64,000 bases of DNA, from contig JAQNBH010000007.1 in NCBI GenBank assembly GCA_028752905.1, positions 18,097,233-18,161,232 of the forward strand, in the 5' to 3' direction. Positions 9,370 through 24,300 of this stretch are shown in pieces. Below the pieces are notes generated by a model that saw only the letters and a program-made list of their open reading frames with translations, did no database searches and had not been told where the DNA came from. The stretch comes from Cladorhizidae sp. MBARI D1340-BT2. Lineage: Eukaryota; Porifera; Demospongiae; Poecilosclerida; Cladorhizidae. The number at the start of each line of letters is the position of its first letter. The first letter of the stretch is position 1. Both the position numbers and the translations under genes were made by a program.

Positions 9370-12300
9370 CTAAAAATATATAATACAGGCAGTATAACAT
9401 GATATTAGATAGTACATTGAGTTAACCCGATGTGAAAGCCATTCCAAAACATCATTTGATTTAACTGTTATTGGCTACAGAATATAAGTAATGTTTTTGA
9501 CTCCTTTGTATGTTATTAAAACTAATCTAATCATAGCATCATAGCCAATGATTTGGGAATTGCAGTGGTGAGTTTATGGTGACAAAGTTACTGTATTTAC
9601 TGGAATAGAATGCAGAAGGTGTCTATTAATTTCATGAACTGCCTAGTAGGTACTATTTGAGGGTGCATTCTATTTGACGGTATGCTCTACTATTTCAACA
9701 TGACCAACAGACATGTTCCAATAGCTGCATAAGATCACCCCCCCCCCCCCCATGTAAAAAAGGTAGCAATTATTGATAATAACAGTGTTCAAGCTCTAGC
9801 CATCATCCTCTATTCAAGTTTTGTCTTCTTCATATATAGTCAGTTCCATCGCCATTGTCATTCTCTCTCACTTTTCAGTGGAGTTCTGGCTATTTCTCTG
9901 GCAATGTTTCCTGCGGCACTTTCTGCTACTTACCCAGGCTTTAAATAGTGAAGCTGTTATCATGAGACTCACCTGCTTTGACTGAAACACTGCAACTTTT
10001 GAAGGATATAATTATTACTTCAATGGTAACAGATTGCCAAGATTTCTTCCCCATTCGAGATAGCATTTTCTTTGCAGCTTTCATTCTTACTTCTGAGAAC
10101 AGTCTAATTGAGGGTGCATTTTATTCTTTCAAGAAACTAAATTGTCCATGGTTTAATCGATGCCATGTTCTATTCAAGGGCATGTTTTATTCGAGGAAAT
10201 ATGATAATATAAAAAATTGCAATAGAGTTCTTATACCAGGATGATATCCACTTGAAATTTATCTTGACAATTAAGGAGGTAACTAACAGAGACTTTAGTG
10301 GAGTTTTATATTCAACACAAAAGGTATATATCTAAAATTCTCAGTAAAACTTCTACTGCTTATAATATACACAACTATAACTTTTCCCCTCCTACCTTTG
10401 TGCTAATAATTCCTTTGTGCTAATAATTTTGATGTCAATTTGTTGCTACTCTCTGCGCTTTCAAATAACATGTTTAATATCTCTATAGGCATCTCTATAG
10501 GCCCATTTTTATTTTCTTGGGTAGTCAACCACGAAAAAATATCTCATGAAATATATGAGAATGAATAATTAGAAATAGGCAGGTATGGTCCATGTATCGC
10601 GTGTTGGATAAGGAAGCAGCAATAACAAGTGAGGTCATGTTTGCAAGAGTTATATCCATTATCCAGAACCTAAAGTCCAAATAAACCATCAGCTAGAGTT
10701 GGTGACAAAAAAAAAATTGCCGGATTACTGCTTTGATGGCTGACACTGGCTACTGAGAGATAAGGCATGTAGCTTCTTTATTACTTAAATAGAAAATTTG
10801 AACATTAATCTCATTTTTATGAAATTCTAAATTCCACGAAGGATTATGAGTGTGTGATGTGTGCTTCTGTGTGTGCATTGCAGCTGAGTGAAATATGCTT
10901 ACCTACTACATCAGTAAGACGATGAAACAAACCAAACTCCACTTCACACGGAGTAGAACTGTCATAGGGATATCTAGTAGTAATGCCTGTGGTTGTTGTT
11001 TCATTGCACCCTACCATACATCTGATGGTTTCATGGTCAACAGCAATGCCTACCACTGTACACTCTGGCAAAACTGGAAGGAAAAAAACAATAATAAATA
11101 CAAAACAAGACTTTTCAAATCAGTGTTTATGACATCATTAGTAATACCTTTTAACTGCTACACCTGTACTACTCTATATTGCATGTGTCTATGTCCCCAA
11201 AGTATTGCTTCTGCTACAAGACATTCCTTGGCATAATCATAAAGAAGTATTCACTTACAGGTCCTTGTGAGTTGATTTTACAGAAAAAATCTACCAACTG
11301 GGCAATACACAAGTTCCTTTGTCCTGAGCTGAATTTATTTTGAAGCCATTTAACTACTCACTTGTGTATGCATGCATATATGTACATCAAAATAAAAACC
11401 ATAAAAATTGATCCTATAGTTTTAAGAAATCCTAGAGAGGTCGCTAACTTCTATTAAATGCCTATATACAGAATATAAAGGCCATAGAAATTTGGTAATC
11501 AAGGCAAAAATATTGAAAAACCCGACTGTTCAGAAGTAGAGCAGTTGTTTCAAAGTGGTCAAGATGTCAGTAGACTAAAGACTAGGATGCGCTTTCTCAG
11601 ATTCTGGTTGATGACTTTGGACTCTCTGGTTAAAGCAGTGATGAAGCAGGTGATAGTATTTCCTCTTACCTTGGACAGATCAATTTTGACATTGAAGCTC
11701 TGTTATCACTGGAAGAGTGGTCACACCTGACTTACCTTTGAGCAAGCCTAGCACTCTCTCTGTCTCTTCCTGTGTTGATGCTGTTAATTCTGCTCAGGGC
11801 TTTCCTGCTGTCTCATGAGTCATGACAGATCACTCTGTCTCTTCCTGTGTTGATGTTGCTCTGGGCTTTCCTGCCTCTTTCTCTCATACAGATATTATTA
11901 CTTTTCGAGGAAAAAGCTGACATGACCACTCAAGTTGATGATTTGGATGTAGATAAGATTACTAGTGATGAAGAATGCATTGATAGCAGCGTGGATGTAG
12001 ATAAGATTACTAGTGATGAAGAATGCATTGATAGCGAGTCCAGCTACAGTTAGCTCTGCAGTTAGTGAGCAAAGTATGAATTACAAGGCTGTTTTTGTTT
12101 GGATTGAGCAGTTAATGTACAAAACAACCTGTTCTCAAAATCCTAGATCCACCCCTGGTTGCTTTTATTTATTTATTTGAAATATATCGAGTTAAATGCA
12201 TAACATGCTATCCTGCATTCATTAAACAACTGAAAAAACAACAATCAGCACAGCAAAGTTGTATAATATTTGTAAGTTCCCAAAAAGTGACATTAGGCTT

Positions 12301-15300
12301 CCTTCATTTTGTACTACTCTGCTGCAAACCATGCTGCAAACCATTGCACTCAATTATAATGTAATAACCAGGAATATATGGTTTCAAGAAATAGGGAGGG
12401 AAAGACTAATCTACATTTTAGAAAAATAGTATAATATACTCAATATCAGGCCAAAAAATGTTAAGCAAGAGTACAATGGAAAAAACAGAAACAGAACATA
12501 TTTTGACATGTACTGCAGCCAATAGTTTCAAGTACCTTCACAGTCTGCCACCTTGCCAGTATGTATACTCTGCCAAATACTAAGAAAATAAACACACAAT
12601 GAAACAGCTGTGATTGGAATTTAAGGTATTCTAAGACAGAATTCTAAGACAGACGAGAGTATAATTGCATCACACCAAACCATAGAGCACCTTCTTATAA
12701 GTGTGTACACATACTGTAGCCATAATTCCTTGGCATATGAAGTATTTTATTCATGGGTTCATGTGTGTTAATTTTTACAAAAAAAGCTACTAACTAGGTA
12801 ACACTCAAATTCCTCTGTCCCGAGCAACAATACCAATTAAAAGCTAATAACAGGACACAATCTACCTCCTAGTATAGGGGCTTAAACTGTAACTAGCACA
12901 AAAGTTAACCTTGATTGATTCATGCAATATAATAGGTGGAGCAATAGACGAAAAAAGTGTTCACTAACAGTTCTTTGTGAGTTTACCTTATTAATATAAA
13001 ACTACTAATAATATAAAAACAACCTTACTGGTTTGGTACTACTCCGACACCACTGCCATCAGTTGAAATATTATTCTGTTGTGCACTCTCACAGCGGGAG
13101 GATATGTTATTCCATACACAATGAGGATCACGAACTCTAATGCAAGGTCTGTCAAAAAGAGAGCAAGGAATCATGCTAAAGTTGTTAACATTACAACAAT
13201 GATTAAAACTAGTGTGAAATAAAATGTACCTGCAACCTTGAAATCTATGGCATCTCTCCATAGGCAATGAGTACAGCTTTGTAGATGTACTGACGAATAA
13301 TCTCTTTTTGTTGTTAACCACTCTAACTACCATATCTGTTACTTCTGAATCGTCATCAAGCTATGTAATAAATATTTCTTAAATTAGTAATCATACAGTT
13401 CATTGATAATGGCATAGATACTTGGTTATTAAGTGCAGGAGTTTAGAGCAGTGAGTCAGAAAACCTGCATTTAAAATAATGATTGGGCGAGTGCTAACTA
13501 ACCATTGTCCATCTAATACTGTGTGACCCTTAGTGCCACATAAATTAAAATGTAAAATAGTACATGTTATTAGCAATGTCTATTTTAGTAGCAGAATTAA
13601 AAGGTGTCGTTATTACATCTATAAAAAATCTGCCCATTGTTGGAGAGGGATTCCACATAGTCGAGGATAAAGGCAATATTCATTCTCTAAGATCAAGAAT
13701 AACAGTTGCTGAAGTAGTGAAAATCATCTTCAAGCATCATGGTACTCCACTGGACATAGATGGTGTAGCTTTGAAACTTGACAGGTAAAACTTTTTTTTT
13801 AAACCTATAGAGTATTATTGTTTCGATTTCATTGCAATCACACTTTTTCAAATCAATGGCTAATAGAGACAAGATTTAAGGGTTAAATTAATTCATGTTT
13901 CACCTTGCCTGAATCCACACTTAACCAATTTCAGTGAAAAGAAGCTATAATGATCTCTCCCTTGATGCTGCAATTGATGTAGTTTGTGATAAAGACAACC
14001 TGTCATACATTTCCCCCCAATAAACCAGTTTGTTATTTCAGCAGTAGGAACATGGTGTGCTTAACAGTGAAGTTTGTTATCATCATCTATTGAATTTCAG
14101 AGTTTGATTCATTCAGTTTTCCGTATTGAGCAGAAATACTAATCTTCACATATAAATGAGCATGGTTAATCACAGACATGTCTCCCAGTTAAATTGTTAT
14201 GGTTTTGAGGTTAAAAGTGCTGAGATGCTGGTGCCCTCTGCCTTTTTGCTTCTTTTATGGTATAGTTCAGCATCCAGAATGAATGATTGCTCACACCTAC
14301 ATTTGAGGATGACATGGATGTGTGAAATCAGGACATCAATGATGCTCTCTACTTTTGGAAGAAGTCTTGAGACACCCCACATATGATGGAAGCATTTCAA
14401 CCTTTGCTTATTTCTGTAATGGTGACGGGGTTTGGACTCATATCAAAGCTGTAACTAAAAAGTATCTAGTGCCTAGTTTTAGGCAATCCTTGTGTATTCC
14501 TGAAGCCTTTGTTTGGAGAATGAGGTGGTCCTTGTAACTACCAGTTTTTGTCCTGAACTATTTTGTGTACACCACATTTACAAGTATTATGGTGGCTCAG
14601 GTGGAGTGGTTCAGCCTTCAGTGCAAGAAGACTATTTCAGATGTGTGCATAAATGAAATCATAAAGAGGGCAGTTGCGGCAGCTATTCCTGCTCAACATG
14701 AACCCTCTACACTTACTGATGGTAAGCACCATGATGGAGCTAATGTTCCTACTTGGATAAGTGGTTTAGGTAGCCACATTTTCAGATTGCTCCCACTTAT
14801 GCTAACTTTACAAGGAGAGCCAGGGATGGTAAAGAGTAGACATAAAGGGAAATAATTTGGATATCAATATTTTGTGACTGGGTGTGGAGCCTTCTGGGGT
14901 GCTTGATGCTGTGCCAAAAGAGCTCAAGTTATAATGTTAGACATTAGGCACAAGCTGATGAGATGATCCTAGGTCACAAGACTATCTTCTCCAGAGGCTC
15001 TCAGTGGCCATTCACAAGGAGAATGATGATAAAGTTTAGGTGCAAGCTTTCCCAAAAAATGATTGTTACATTTTAAGGAAGATTGTGTTGATATCTCGAT
15101 GTTCCTAAATACTTATATTTTTTGGTTGCTATTATTATATTATTATTATTACTACTACTATTAGTAGTAGTATTATCATCATCATTATCATCAACTGGAT
15201 TGACCATGAAATAAACACACTCTAGATTACAATCAGCCATTTTGCCACTTAAAATCATGTAAACTAATATTATGTGCTGTTTTTAATACGATTGCTCTAC

Positions 15301-18300
15301 ATGATTTTTAATGGTAAAATCCTGTTGACTTGTTTTTTAAAATGTAGTTGTTGAATATTTTGTTTTAATTTAAGATTATATGCAACTAATGACATAATCA
15401 ACATTTACATTACATTCATCCGCTTAAAGCACATCCAATTGACTCTTTGGCCAACATGCTTTGGACTTTTTCAAGTGATAGTGAAATAAAGCACATAGTA
15501 AGGTATGTAAATAAACTAGCCAATGCATGCTAAATAGTGACTTGGGGTACACATGAACTCTGACATGTCTGATTGTTGCATGCATAGAGAAATATTCATT
15601 GTATATTACATGTGTGATGGGCATGGTTCACATACAATTTTGAGAGTTGAGACCCAGCAACCTGTGCTACATTCCTACTTGAGCACATAGTTGCCAACCA
15701 TCCCTGTTTTTCCAGAATTGTCCTGCAATTCAGCACCTCGTCCTGCAGTCCTGGAACTACCACTTTTGGTCCTGCAATTTAGCTAGCTGCAGACCACAAC
15801 TTTTAGACTTTGAATTGTCTTCTCATGTTATGCAGCAGTACAGTCTCACTCAACTATACCTTACCTTACTCACACGAGCCCAGCATTGTTAATAAGGGGG
15901 AGGTGGGGCACGAGATTACTGCTATATTATAAGACCAGCAATGAGCAATCCCTAACTGGGTGAGGCTTTCAAAAGTGGCTGTCCTACTTGCCTAAGAGGA
16001 CTAAAGGAGCATGTAAGTAGCTGGTTGATTGAACCAATACAACATGTTGCCTCTGGTAGTGTCCATTAAGTTAAACATGATATATATAGGCAATAGGAAG
16101 CACAAAACTGAATGAAGGTCTAGCTAAAATCATTGCTGACAACTTTGATCAGGCACAGCTGCAGACATTTATTTCATTGCTGAACATAATATAGATTTTT
16201 TTATAAATGTTATAGAGATGTTACCAGGCAGTACTAGTGCTCAGCCAATAGCACTTGGCTGGACAAAGACTACAGCCATTGTAAAAACTGCACTAGCTCA
16301 ATGATAAAGTAATTGTATCTTCTCAATGAACTCTCAGTTGACATAATAACATTACAATAACCTTCTCCAACTTGGAATTGTATTCTCTCATGTTTCGACT
16401 AGATGCTCTAGCCTTCTAGTCGAAACGTCGAGAGAATACAATTCCAAGTTGATTATTGAGAAGGTTATTCTTGTTTGACTTTGCTTTTTATCCTTTGTGT
16501 GAAGGTGGCAATGATCAAATTATTTTGGAATGGTATAGTATTAGGATAAAGTGGTATAATAGCCAGTTCACTTTTTTGTGTGCACATTGACTCTTTACCG
16601 CAGTAAAGAAAGAGTAAGTGTATGTCATGGAGTAACATGATAAGATCGGATGCTGCAAGTACTATACTAACTCAGTTTTGAGCTGGCTTCTTGGTAAACG
16701 GCCAAAGTTGTTTAGTCTTAGCTGCCTTTGCCACTTAGTGCACTATGTGCTGCTAGTGCTCTTAAAAGGCTTCCAGTCTCCATGATAACATTCTTCCAAG
16801 AGGTAGGTACATGAATTCAATGAAATTCAAATGGAGTTTTGCCCATTTGAGTCTATACAACCCGTTGGCTTAGTTGAGAGTGCTGCATCAAAAGATTGAT
16901 TGAGCAGTGTCCAGCTCTTCATTGATATTCTGATGGACAACTGAATCTCAGCCTGACAATGAACAAGTAAAGAGGGCCAAGCACCTTAAAGACTCTGGAA
17001 ACTATTTTGTCATTTCATTCTTTATACCTTATAAAATTGAATGCTTTCAGCAACTGCTTTTGAAACTCATGTCAATCGTATTGGTGCTGTACAAGCTGAT
17101 GTGCATCAACTCCAGCATTCTTTTGCTAGCGGTTTTATTGATCCAGATTTTATGAGGTTAACAGAAGATATCACTCCTATTGATTCCACTAACAGAAATA
17201 TCCAGCTTAGTAATGATGAGTTAGATATTGGCAACATCTATTTGTATATTGTGGTGTGATGATCTTGAAGAGTTTGTGGGAACTGCTCTAGAGAAATGTT
17301 TTTTTTTAAATGTGTGCACACATTCTATGAAACTAGTGTTTTTTTTAAATAATGGTATTTAATGACAACACTATTCAGAAACTTGCTTTTCTATATCCCA
17401 GGAATAGAGGTCATGGATTTGCAGTGCGCCATTTTGGGATCTTGTCTAGTTTAGCATATGTTTTGCTGGTACTTCTTCATTCAAATGCTGATCCAGAGTG
17501 CTTCATTAGTAAGGTGAGAAAGATTGATACTGAAGACTAAGGGCAGCTAGATCCTTCAATGGTGTGTGGTCAGTGTAACAATAAAGGATAACCATGTTTA
17601 CTCAAATGCACATCTCAAATGCGCATTTAATTGATGGCAGCATTGCTCCCAAAAAATCAGCGACTTTGAAATACCTAACTCTCCAGATACTCCATATATT
17701 ATTATTGGTTACTCCCACACCATTTTCTATGTGCAGTTAAATAAATATTGCTTTATTAATGTGTTGCATGTGCACTAAGCATGGTAAAGTCATCAAATGA
17801 TTCTTTGAGGAAGTGCTGGGGGGGGGGGGGATGAGTTGGCAAACTACAGTCTCGCAAAAGTGTGTTTACAGGTTGGCAAGCATGGAAGCACAAATTCTCA
17901 GGTGTGAGATCATTGTGCAGTACCTCTTTCACAAGCAGCTTTCTCTACTGCTAGCAATACTACCGCTACTTTGGCCTCTTCTTATGGTGGTGTAGAGGCT
18001 CTCCATCCATCTCACACATAAGGATCAGCAGGTATGGAGTCACGTGGCTGTCGAGTCTAAACTCTCAAAATTATGTATGTGAAACCATACACCATCATCT
18101 GTCTGACCCGTCTCTACACACGACAGCAAATAGACATGTCATTGACCTTGAGTACTTTTATGTTACTTTCTTTCTAACACATGCTATAGAGATTTAAGCA
18201 CCTCACCTCATACATCATTTCACTATCGCTCTGAGGAAGGCCAGAAAATGTTGGCCCAAATATCAGCTTAATAGACTTTCTTTGAGTTGTTAAGGAAAAC

Positions 18301-21300
18301 ATTTGCTACATTTTTCTCCATATTAACAAGCATTGGAACGCACATTTTTGGTTGGCATTTGAGTGAAAGTGAAAAATAGGTAGCTGTAGCTTCTAGGATT
18401 GATATATCATAAGAGCTATTTGATGGAGAACTAACTTCAATTAAGCTCTGATTAATATTATCACTAGGATATAAATTGACCTATTAAGAGAGCTAGCTGA
18501 CTTCTTTGATTCACAGATGTGTCTGAACATCTCTTCACTGCTAGCAAGTAGTGAAAATAGCTGACTTAGTGATAATTCACTGCTATAGTACATCTATGAC
18601 ATAGTCTTTTATCTGTATCAGCTCACAGATCAAATTATGCCTATTGGAAGGTACTTGTTCAAGTCCTCTTGAAAGATGGCTGGGTTCAGTGGCATTCAGA
18701 CATATGGTGCAAAATATTGAATATTTAAGCTTTGAGATGATCATTATAAATATATTTTTAATAACTTTGGAGAAGAAGTAGATCTTTGACAAAGATAGAT
18801 GATGAATTATTACTTTGTTGTATTAGTACTTGAGCTCTCGTACTTTTTAAAACATTATAGATGCAATTTAATGTAACAGCTCACAAACAAAGTGATTCAG
18901 GTGTAAGTAAAGCCTGCCCTGAGACAACAAAAATGATTCAGTACTCAATGAATGACAACTAAGAGCTACATCAGAATATCTGGAAGTGAATCGAAAATGT
19001 CGTCTAGCAAAACATGACTCTTAAAGTGTACCTACCATCATAGTAAAATGAATTTCAACAATGGCCTACTTCTAGATATCTAGTCAAATGCAAGCCATGT
19101 CACATCTATATCTAAGACAATGTAGTGGCAAAGGCAAGCAAGTGCAGCGATGCAAGGCACAAGGTGAAAGTATATCTCATCCATATAGAGAGAGAGATGC
19201 ATATACATACGATATCTCATTTCATCTCTCAACCTCAGCTTCATAAAGGTGCATTGTTATCTCTGACACTATCTTCAAAAGTGTACACACCTCTTTCCTG
19301 TATTTCTATACAGCAATTTCCATGATGTGAAACTGTAATGAAAGAATGCTAAATCAGCTCCTCAAAACATGCCTGCAGAGTTAAATTTCTACGCTAGAAA
19401 TTTTCATTGCGTGACTTTAAAAATGCTTCATTACACGTTGCTAACAATGTATGCATTGTCCCTATTCTTCCTCCTCCTTCCTCCTGCACCTCAATAAAAT
19501 TTTCCTTAGTACGTACCAAGAGTTCTTCCGAAATGATAGGATCAAATATTCTAATAGTAACAGTAGACCAGACAATCTTCACAATTCTTCCATTATCTGT
19601 GTAACAAAGTTATATTCTAAAGCAACCATATATGCATCACATATATATATATACACACAATAGTTTGCAGCTCCCAATGAACATTAAGCATGTACAATAG
19701 GAGGCCACTTATCCGAACATCATTTACCAGTTAACCGAACATTCCGGTAAGCTTCAGCCAGTGCTATAATCACCACATTGTCCATTGTGCACATACATAC
19801 AGGCATGTCCATCATGCATGAATGCTTATTAGGAGCTGTATCTTTTTTTAGAGTAGCTAGCTAAAATGGATAGTGCTACTTCTTCTGCAAGTGCCAGAAA
19901 GAAAAGAAAGGAAATTACAAATATTGTACCATTAATAAACATTTAACCCTGGGACATGCACTATATTAAATACCTCTGGTGGTGCAGATTAAAAAAATGC
20001 AATCTCTTTGTTGAGATAAGCATTAGTTATTTATCAAAGATCTACAGGCTGACATTGGAAAAAAATAGGTGCTTGTAGAAAGTTTTTAGTTACATTTTTT
20101 TACTATAGCTATATAGCAAGCTAGAATATTTAAAATTCTAACGACTGTTTCTCAGTTGTCATGTTATAATCAGAAAATATTTTCTTATGAACAACTTGAA
20201 TTGATAATTAGACCAACATTTTGATCAGTTGCCCTAACCATCATTAGGGTGAAAAGACACAAGGAATTGGTTGTCATCTGACAAACAATTCCAACAAAAT
20301 GTAGCAGACCTGAGTGAAAATATAAGATGTGTCTGTGGGAAGACTTGGCATCAAAATAATCTTAAAATCATAACCAACCTTATGGTCACACATATTAGAT
20401 CTAAAATTTATTTATCTTGTCACGTGGTCTAGTGGACTATTTAGTTAGGTGGCTACCCTTGACAGTCCCCTTGATATATCAAATATCTGTACAATAAGAA
20501 AGGAGAAAAAAATCTCTAGATCTTAGGCCAGCCATGTTATTTACCTGTATAGTAGGAAAGCTTCAGCTACAAGAGCAGTTCTAGATTGAGCATCTGCTAC
20601 TGGTATGGTATTAGCCACACAGAGTTAATACACAGATGAAAACATACTGAGTAACAACTAGTTTTTGTAAGAAGCTTCATTAGCGCAAGTCTCATCGCAA
20701 ATATACATTCATCGCAGAGGAAGTACTATAAGCTCCTGTCACAATATTGCAACTGCACTAGAGGATTAATACCACAAAACATAGATACCTGTTCCAAGAA
20801 ACAATGTGTCTTGATTGATACATCTCGTCCTGTCATCAGACATTACAATGCATGTTCTGTCCAGCACCATCTTGGAAGCACTAAAGGCATAAAATAAGTA
20901 AAAAAAGAATGCAGTAAACATAATTATGGTTATATTCTTGAGTTCGATAATTATGAATTAAATTTGAATATGCATAAAATCACACCATGTAAGCTACTTT
21001 CCACCTAAAAGTACTGCAGAAACACAGATTTAGTTGCACACAACAGATCATTATGTGGATCCATCAAGAGGTACTAGCTCTCTACCAACTGAAATCTTAG
21101 TGGGACATTAGTTATGGCTCAATAATGACTATTTCATCAATTCACATTGCTTCAATGTTTCTAGACAATCCATATTCTTTATAAAGTGAAGCTGATCAGA
21201 GAAATACAGCATTGCAGAGCAAGAGTAAGAACTATACAAAATTCTTTAGCACATCTTTTTGTTTCATTCTATTGGCTTCGTTGCAAATTTCTATTGAGGT

Positions 21301-24300
21301 CTTTCCCTCCTAGAATTGTAGACAAAAACAACAATGCTAAAAAAAATCCTTTATGGGTCCAGCAGTTTTAGTCAGCTTTTTTGTAGCCAATCGAGCAATT
21401 CGTGAGCATGTCTATGTCGAAACTACTGCTCTCCAGAAGCTGGTCAACTAGGTGTGACCATGCCAAAAGCTACTCCAGTAAAATTGCTTGGCATATGTGC
21501 TCAAATCTAGCCTCAGCTATTCTGATGTCAAAGCCTATTTCCGGCAAGTTCACAATTCACATGTGAGGATCAATTTTCTGATGAATCCAATCCAGACAAG
21601 CATAGTTTTCTAGCAGTCTTTTTTTTTTAATCCTATTTTCCAAATGTTTCTACATTTTTTTAATTCCCATTTTTGTATGGTGGATATAAAGCTACACTGG
21701 CAGTTAATAGGACTGTTATTTGACACCTACTATACTTATGAGAGTAGAGATGAAGAAGCCCGATGAAACGGATCAAATTATTTATTTGGCTGATTGTTCA
21801 CTAGCAATAATACGACACTGTGCAATACAAATACAAAACATACATACTGAATTATCTTTTCACCCTCAAATAGGCTATTTCCTAGCTCCAACTTTCAGTG
21901 AAAGAAGGTGTGATCATGCACTATTAAACTTTAATCTTCAATTTCGCTTAAAAAAATTGACAGTAAAATTGCATGCGTCTACGTGATATAATTTGTGTCT
22001 TAGTGTCTTGTTTTTCAATCCCAATTCACTAGAGCAACATGACAGCAGAGGAACTTTTCGACATAACAGAGCCAGACAATATCGGCGAGCAAGAAACAGC
22101 ACACAAAATAAAAGTGATGAGAATGGAGAGACAGATTCTAACAGAGATGCAAGATGAAGATTTTACATGAGGGAGAGCAGTATGAGAGATTGGAGAAGAA
22201 GCAGCAGAAATATTAATGCTGAACCTAAAAATATTTGAGGTGCCACATTGCTGACAAAGATAAAACTCCTGATAACAAACTGAAGAAAGAAAGACAAGCA
22301 CCTGGTTCCATGAGGTTTAACAAGCTACTTTAAACTGCAGATGTCTTACTGAACAAGCCATTTAAGACAGCATACAGAGACTTGTGTAATGAATGGATGT
22401 CTTCAGGTGAAAAGTCTCTTAATGCAGTTGGCAATATCAGGGCTTCAAACAAGTCTAGAAGTCTGGAATGTGGTGACTCAAATGTCTTTACACACTCTTT
22501 CAAAACCAGTATAATGTATGAATCAGGTGATGGCTTAATTCACTGTCTCAATGCTAGTGGAGTAGCCTACAGTGCTAAAATGAGACCACTTGCCAAATCA
22601 ACAGAGATAGCAATTGTAGTATTCTATTCTCTTTGCCAGTGAGGGTGAGGCCAAGTTTTAGACAAAACTATGAAGACCAGTATGAAGCTATAATATATGG
22701 AAAATTGAACTTTACTATATAACAACATTTATCATGATGCAAAATGTTAATGATGCTTTCACCACCAAAATGTAAGGGATTTTTGGTGACCATAACAAAA
22801 TGTTGCTCAGTGAAATAGGGGACACCTTTGATCTTCCAATGCCCATATCTTCCCAATAGTACACGCATATTCTAAGTGTTAAAAATGAATAGTCCACATG
22901 CTATTTATTCAAGGAAATATCAGGAATATAGCATGGTAGAACTACACATTTATGAATCCCAGCATTACGAACACCCTGGTCAACCAAACGGCATGTGACA
23001 TCCAATGGGTTTATTATCATCACACAGATATGCCTTAATACATACTGTGGATGCATACATCCATGATCTGCAACTATACACGCCTTTGTATGCTATTTAC
23101 TTTGCAATGGCCTCAAGCTCGTGTAATGGTACATATTTTAATTACAAGCGATTAGCTCGTGTAATGGTACATATTTTAATTACAAGCGATTAGTGATTTA
23201 ATACATACAGGGTATGGAATTGCATTTAGGTAAGTGGAGAGGTGAAAGAATCTTGTAACAGTGAAGCAATTACTAAAAACCTGCAGAAGAGAAGATGTGT
23301 TAACTCTTTGACGATCAGCACATGAATAATTATTGCGTCCTGTGGTTGGTCGAAATTATTTAAAAAAATCTTATGACCGTAAGGCATATTCAAGAGGATA
23401 TTTGCCAGTCTAAGCATTTCTAAGGCCAAGAAGCAACACTACAGCCTTCAACACTACAGTTTAGCTATAAACAGGAAAAAATTGCTAGCTAGTGAACAAG
23501 ATCAATAATTATGCTTCTAAGCTTTAGCTACTTACCTTAGCATCGAAGTGGTAGTTTATCAATTGAATGGTCAGACAGAATAACAAACCTAAGCTTTGGC
23601 AGTGTCATAGACAACGTAGTACTTATTAGGCATTCTTTTCAACAACATAGTACCTGGCTTGGTGTGGTGACTAACCAATGGATTGATGACAAAGTTCTGG
23701 TTGCATCTTGCTTTACGAAGCAGAGCCAACATGGAAGATAGGATGATTTAACTATTTAGTTTTTATGTCGCTAACTGATTGACTAAAAACTTGGTTAACA
23801 ACAGCCCAAACTATTATTTCCTAAAAGTAGCCCAGAATAAGGGTCCCAAGTTACTTTGCTTTCCATGACAAATCACGGTCACAAGTTTGCCTAGCTAGCT
23901 CGAGTAGAATGCTAGCTATTACTTTTACTCTAGCTGATATAGTTAACCACTCTTGGTTTCTGTCTTTCAAGTATATCAACCCATCACTATTCCACATTAT
24001 CATAATTATGGTTATGTTACTTTTATAATAAGGTAATAGAATATTATTCCAGACAACAGAGATTCAGCTACAGCATATTCCAGAGGATATCTGACAGCCT
24101 AAGCATTTCTTCACCCCAAAAGCATGTCTATAGCCATTAGCACCAGGTAAGTTTGCCATAGAAACAGTTCAGCTGCACAGGAAAGAAATTGCTAGCTAGG
24201 TAGTGACTGACAGAGTAACAGATCGATGGTTTAGCTACTCCCCTTAGCATTTATGTGGTAGTTTTTTAAATATTTATTTTTTATATTAGCGAACAGCAAA

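Noticed and set aside
19394..19516. Extension of semaphorin exon 10 to the end of its ORF
   Set aside because: Using the GTACGT donor at 19515-19516 restores phase with exon 11 and normal semaphorin spacing. The extra 41 codons have no family match.
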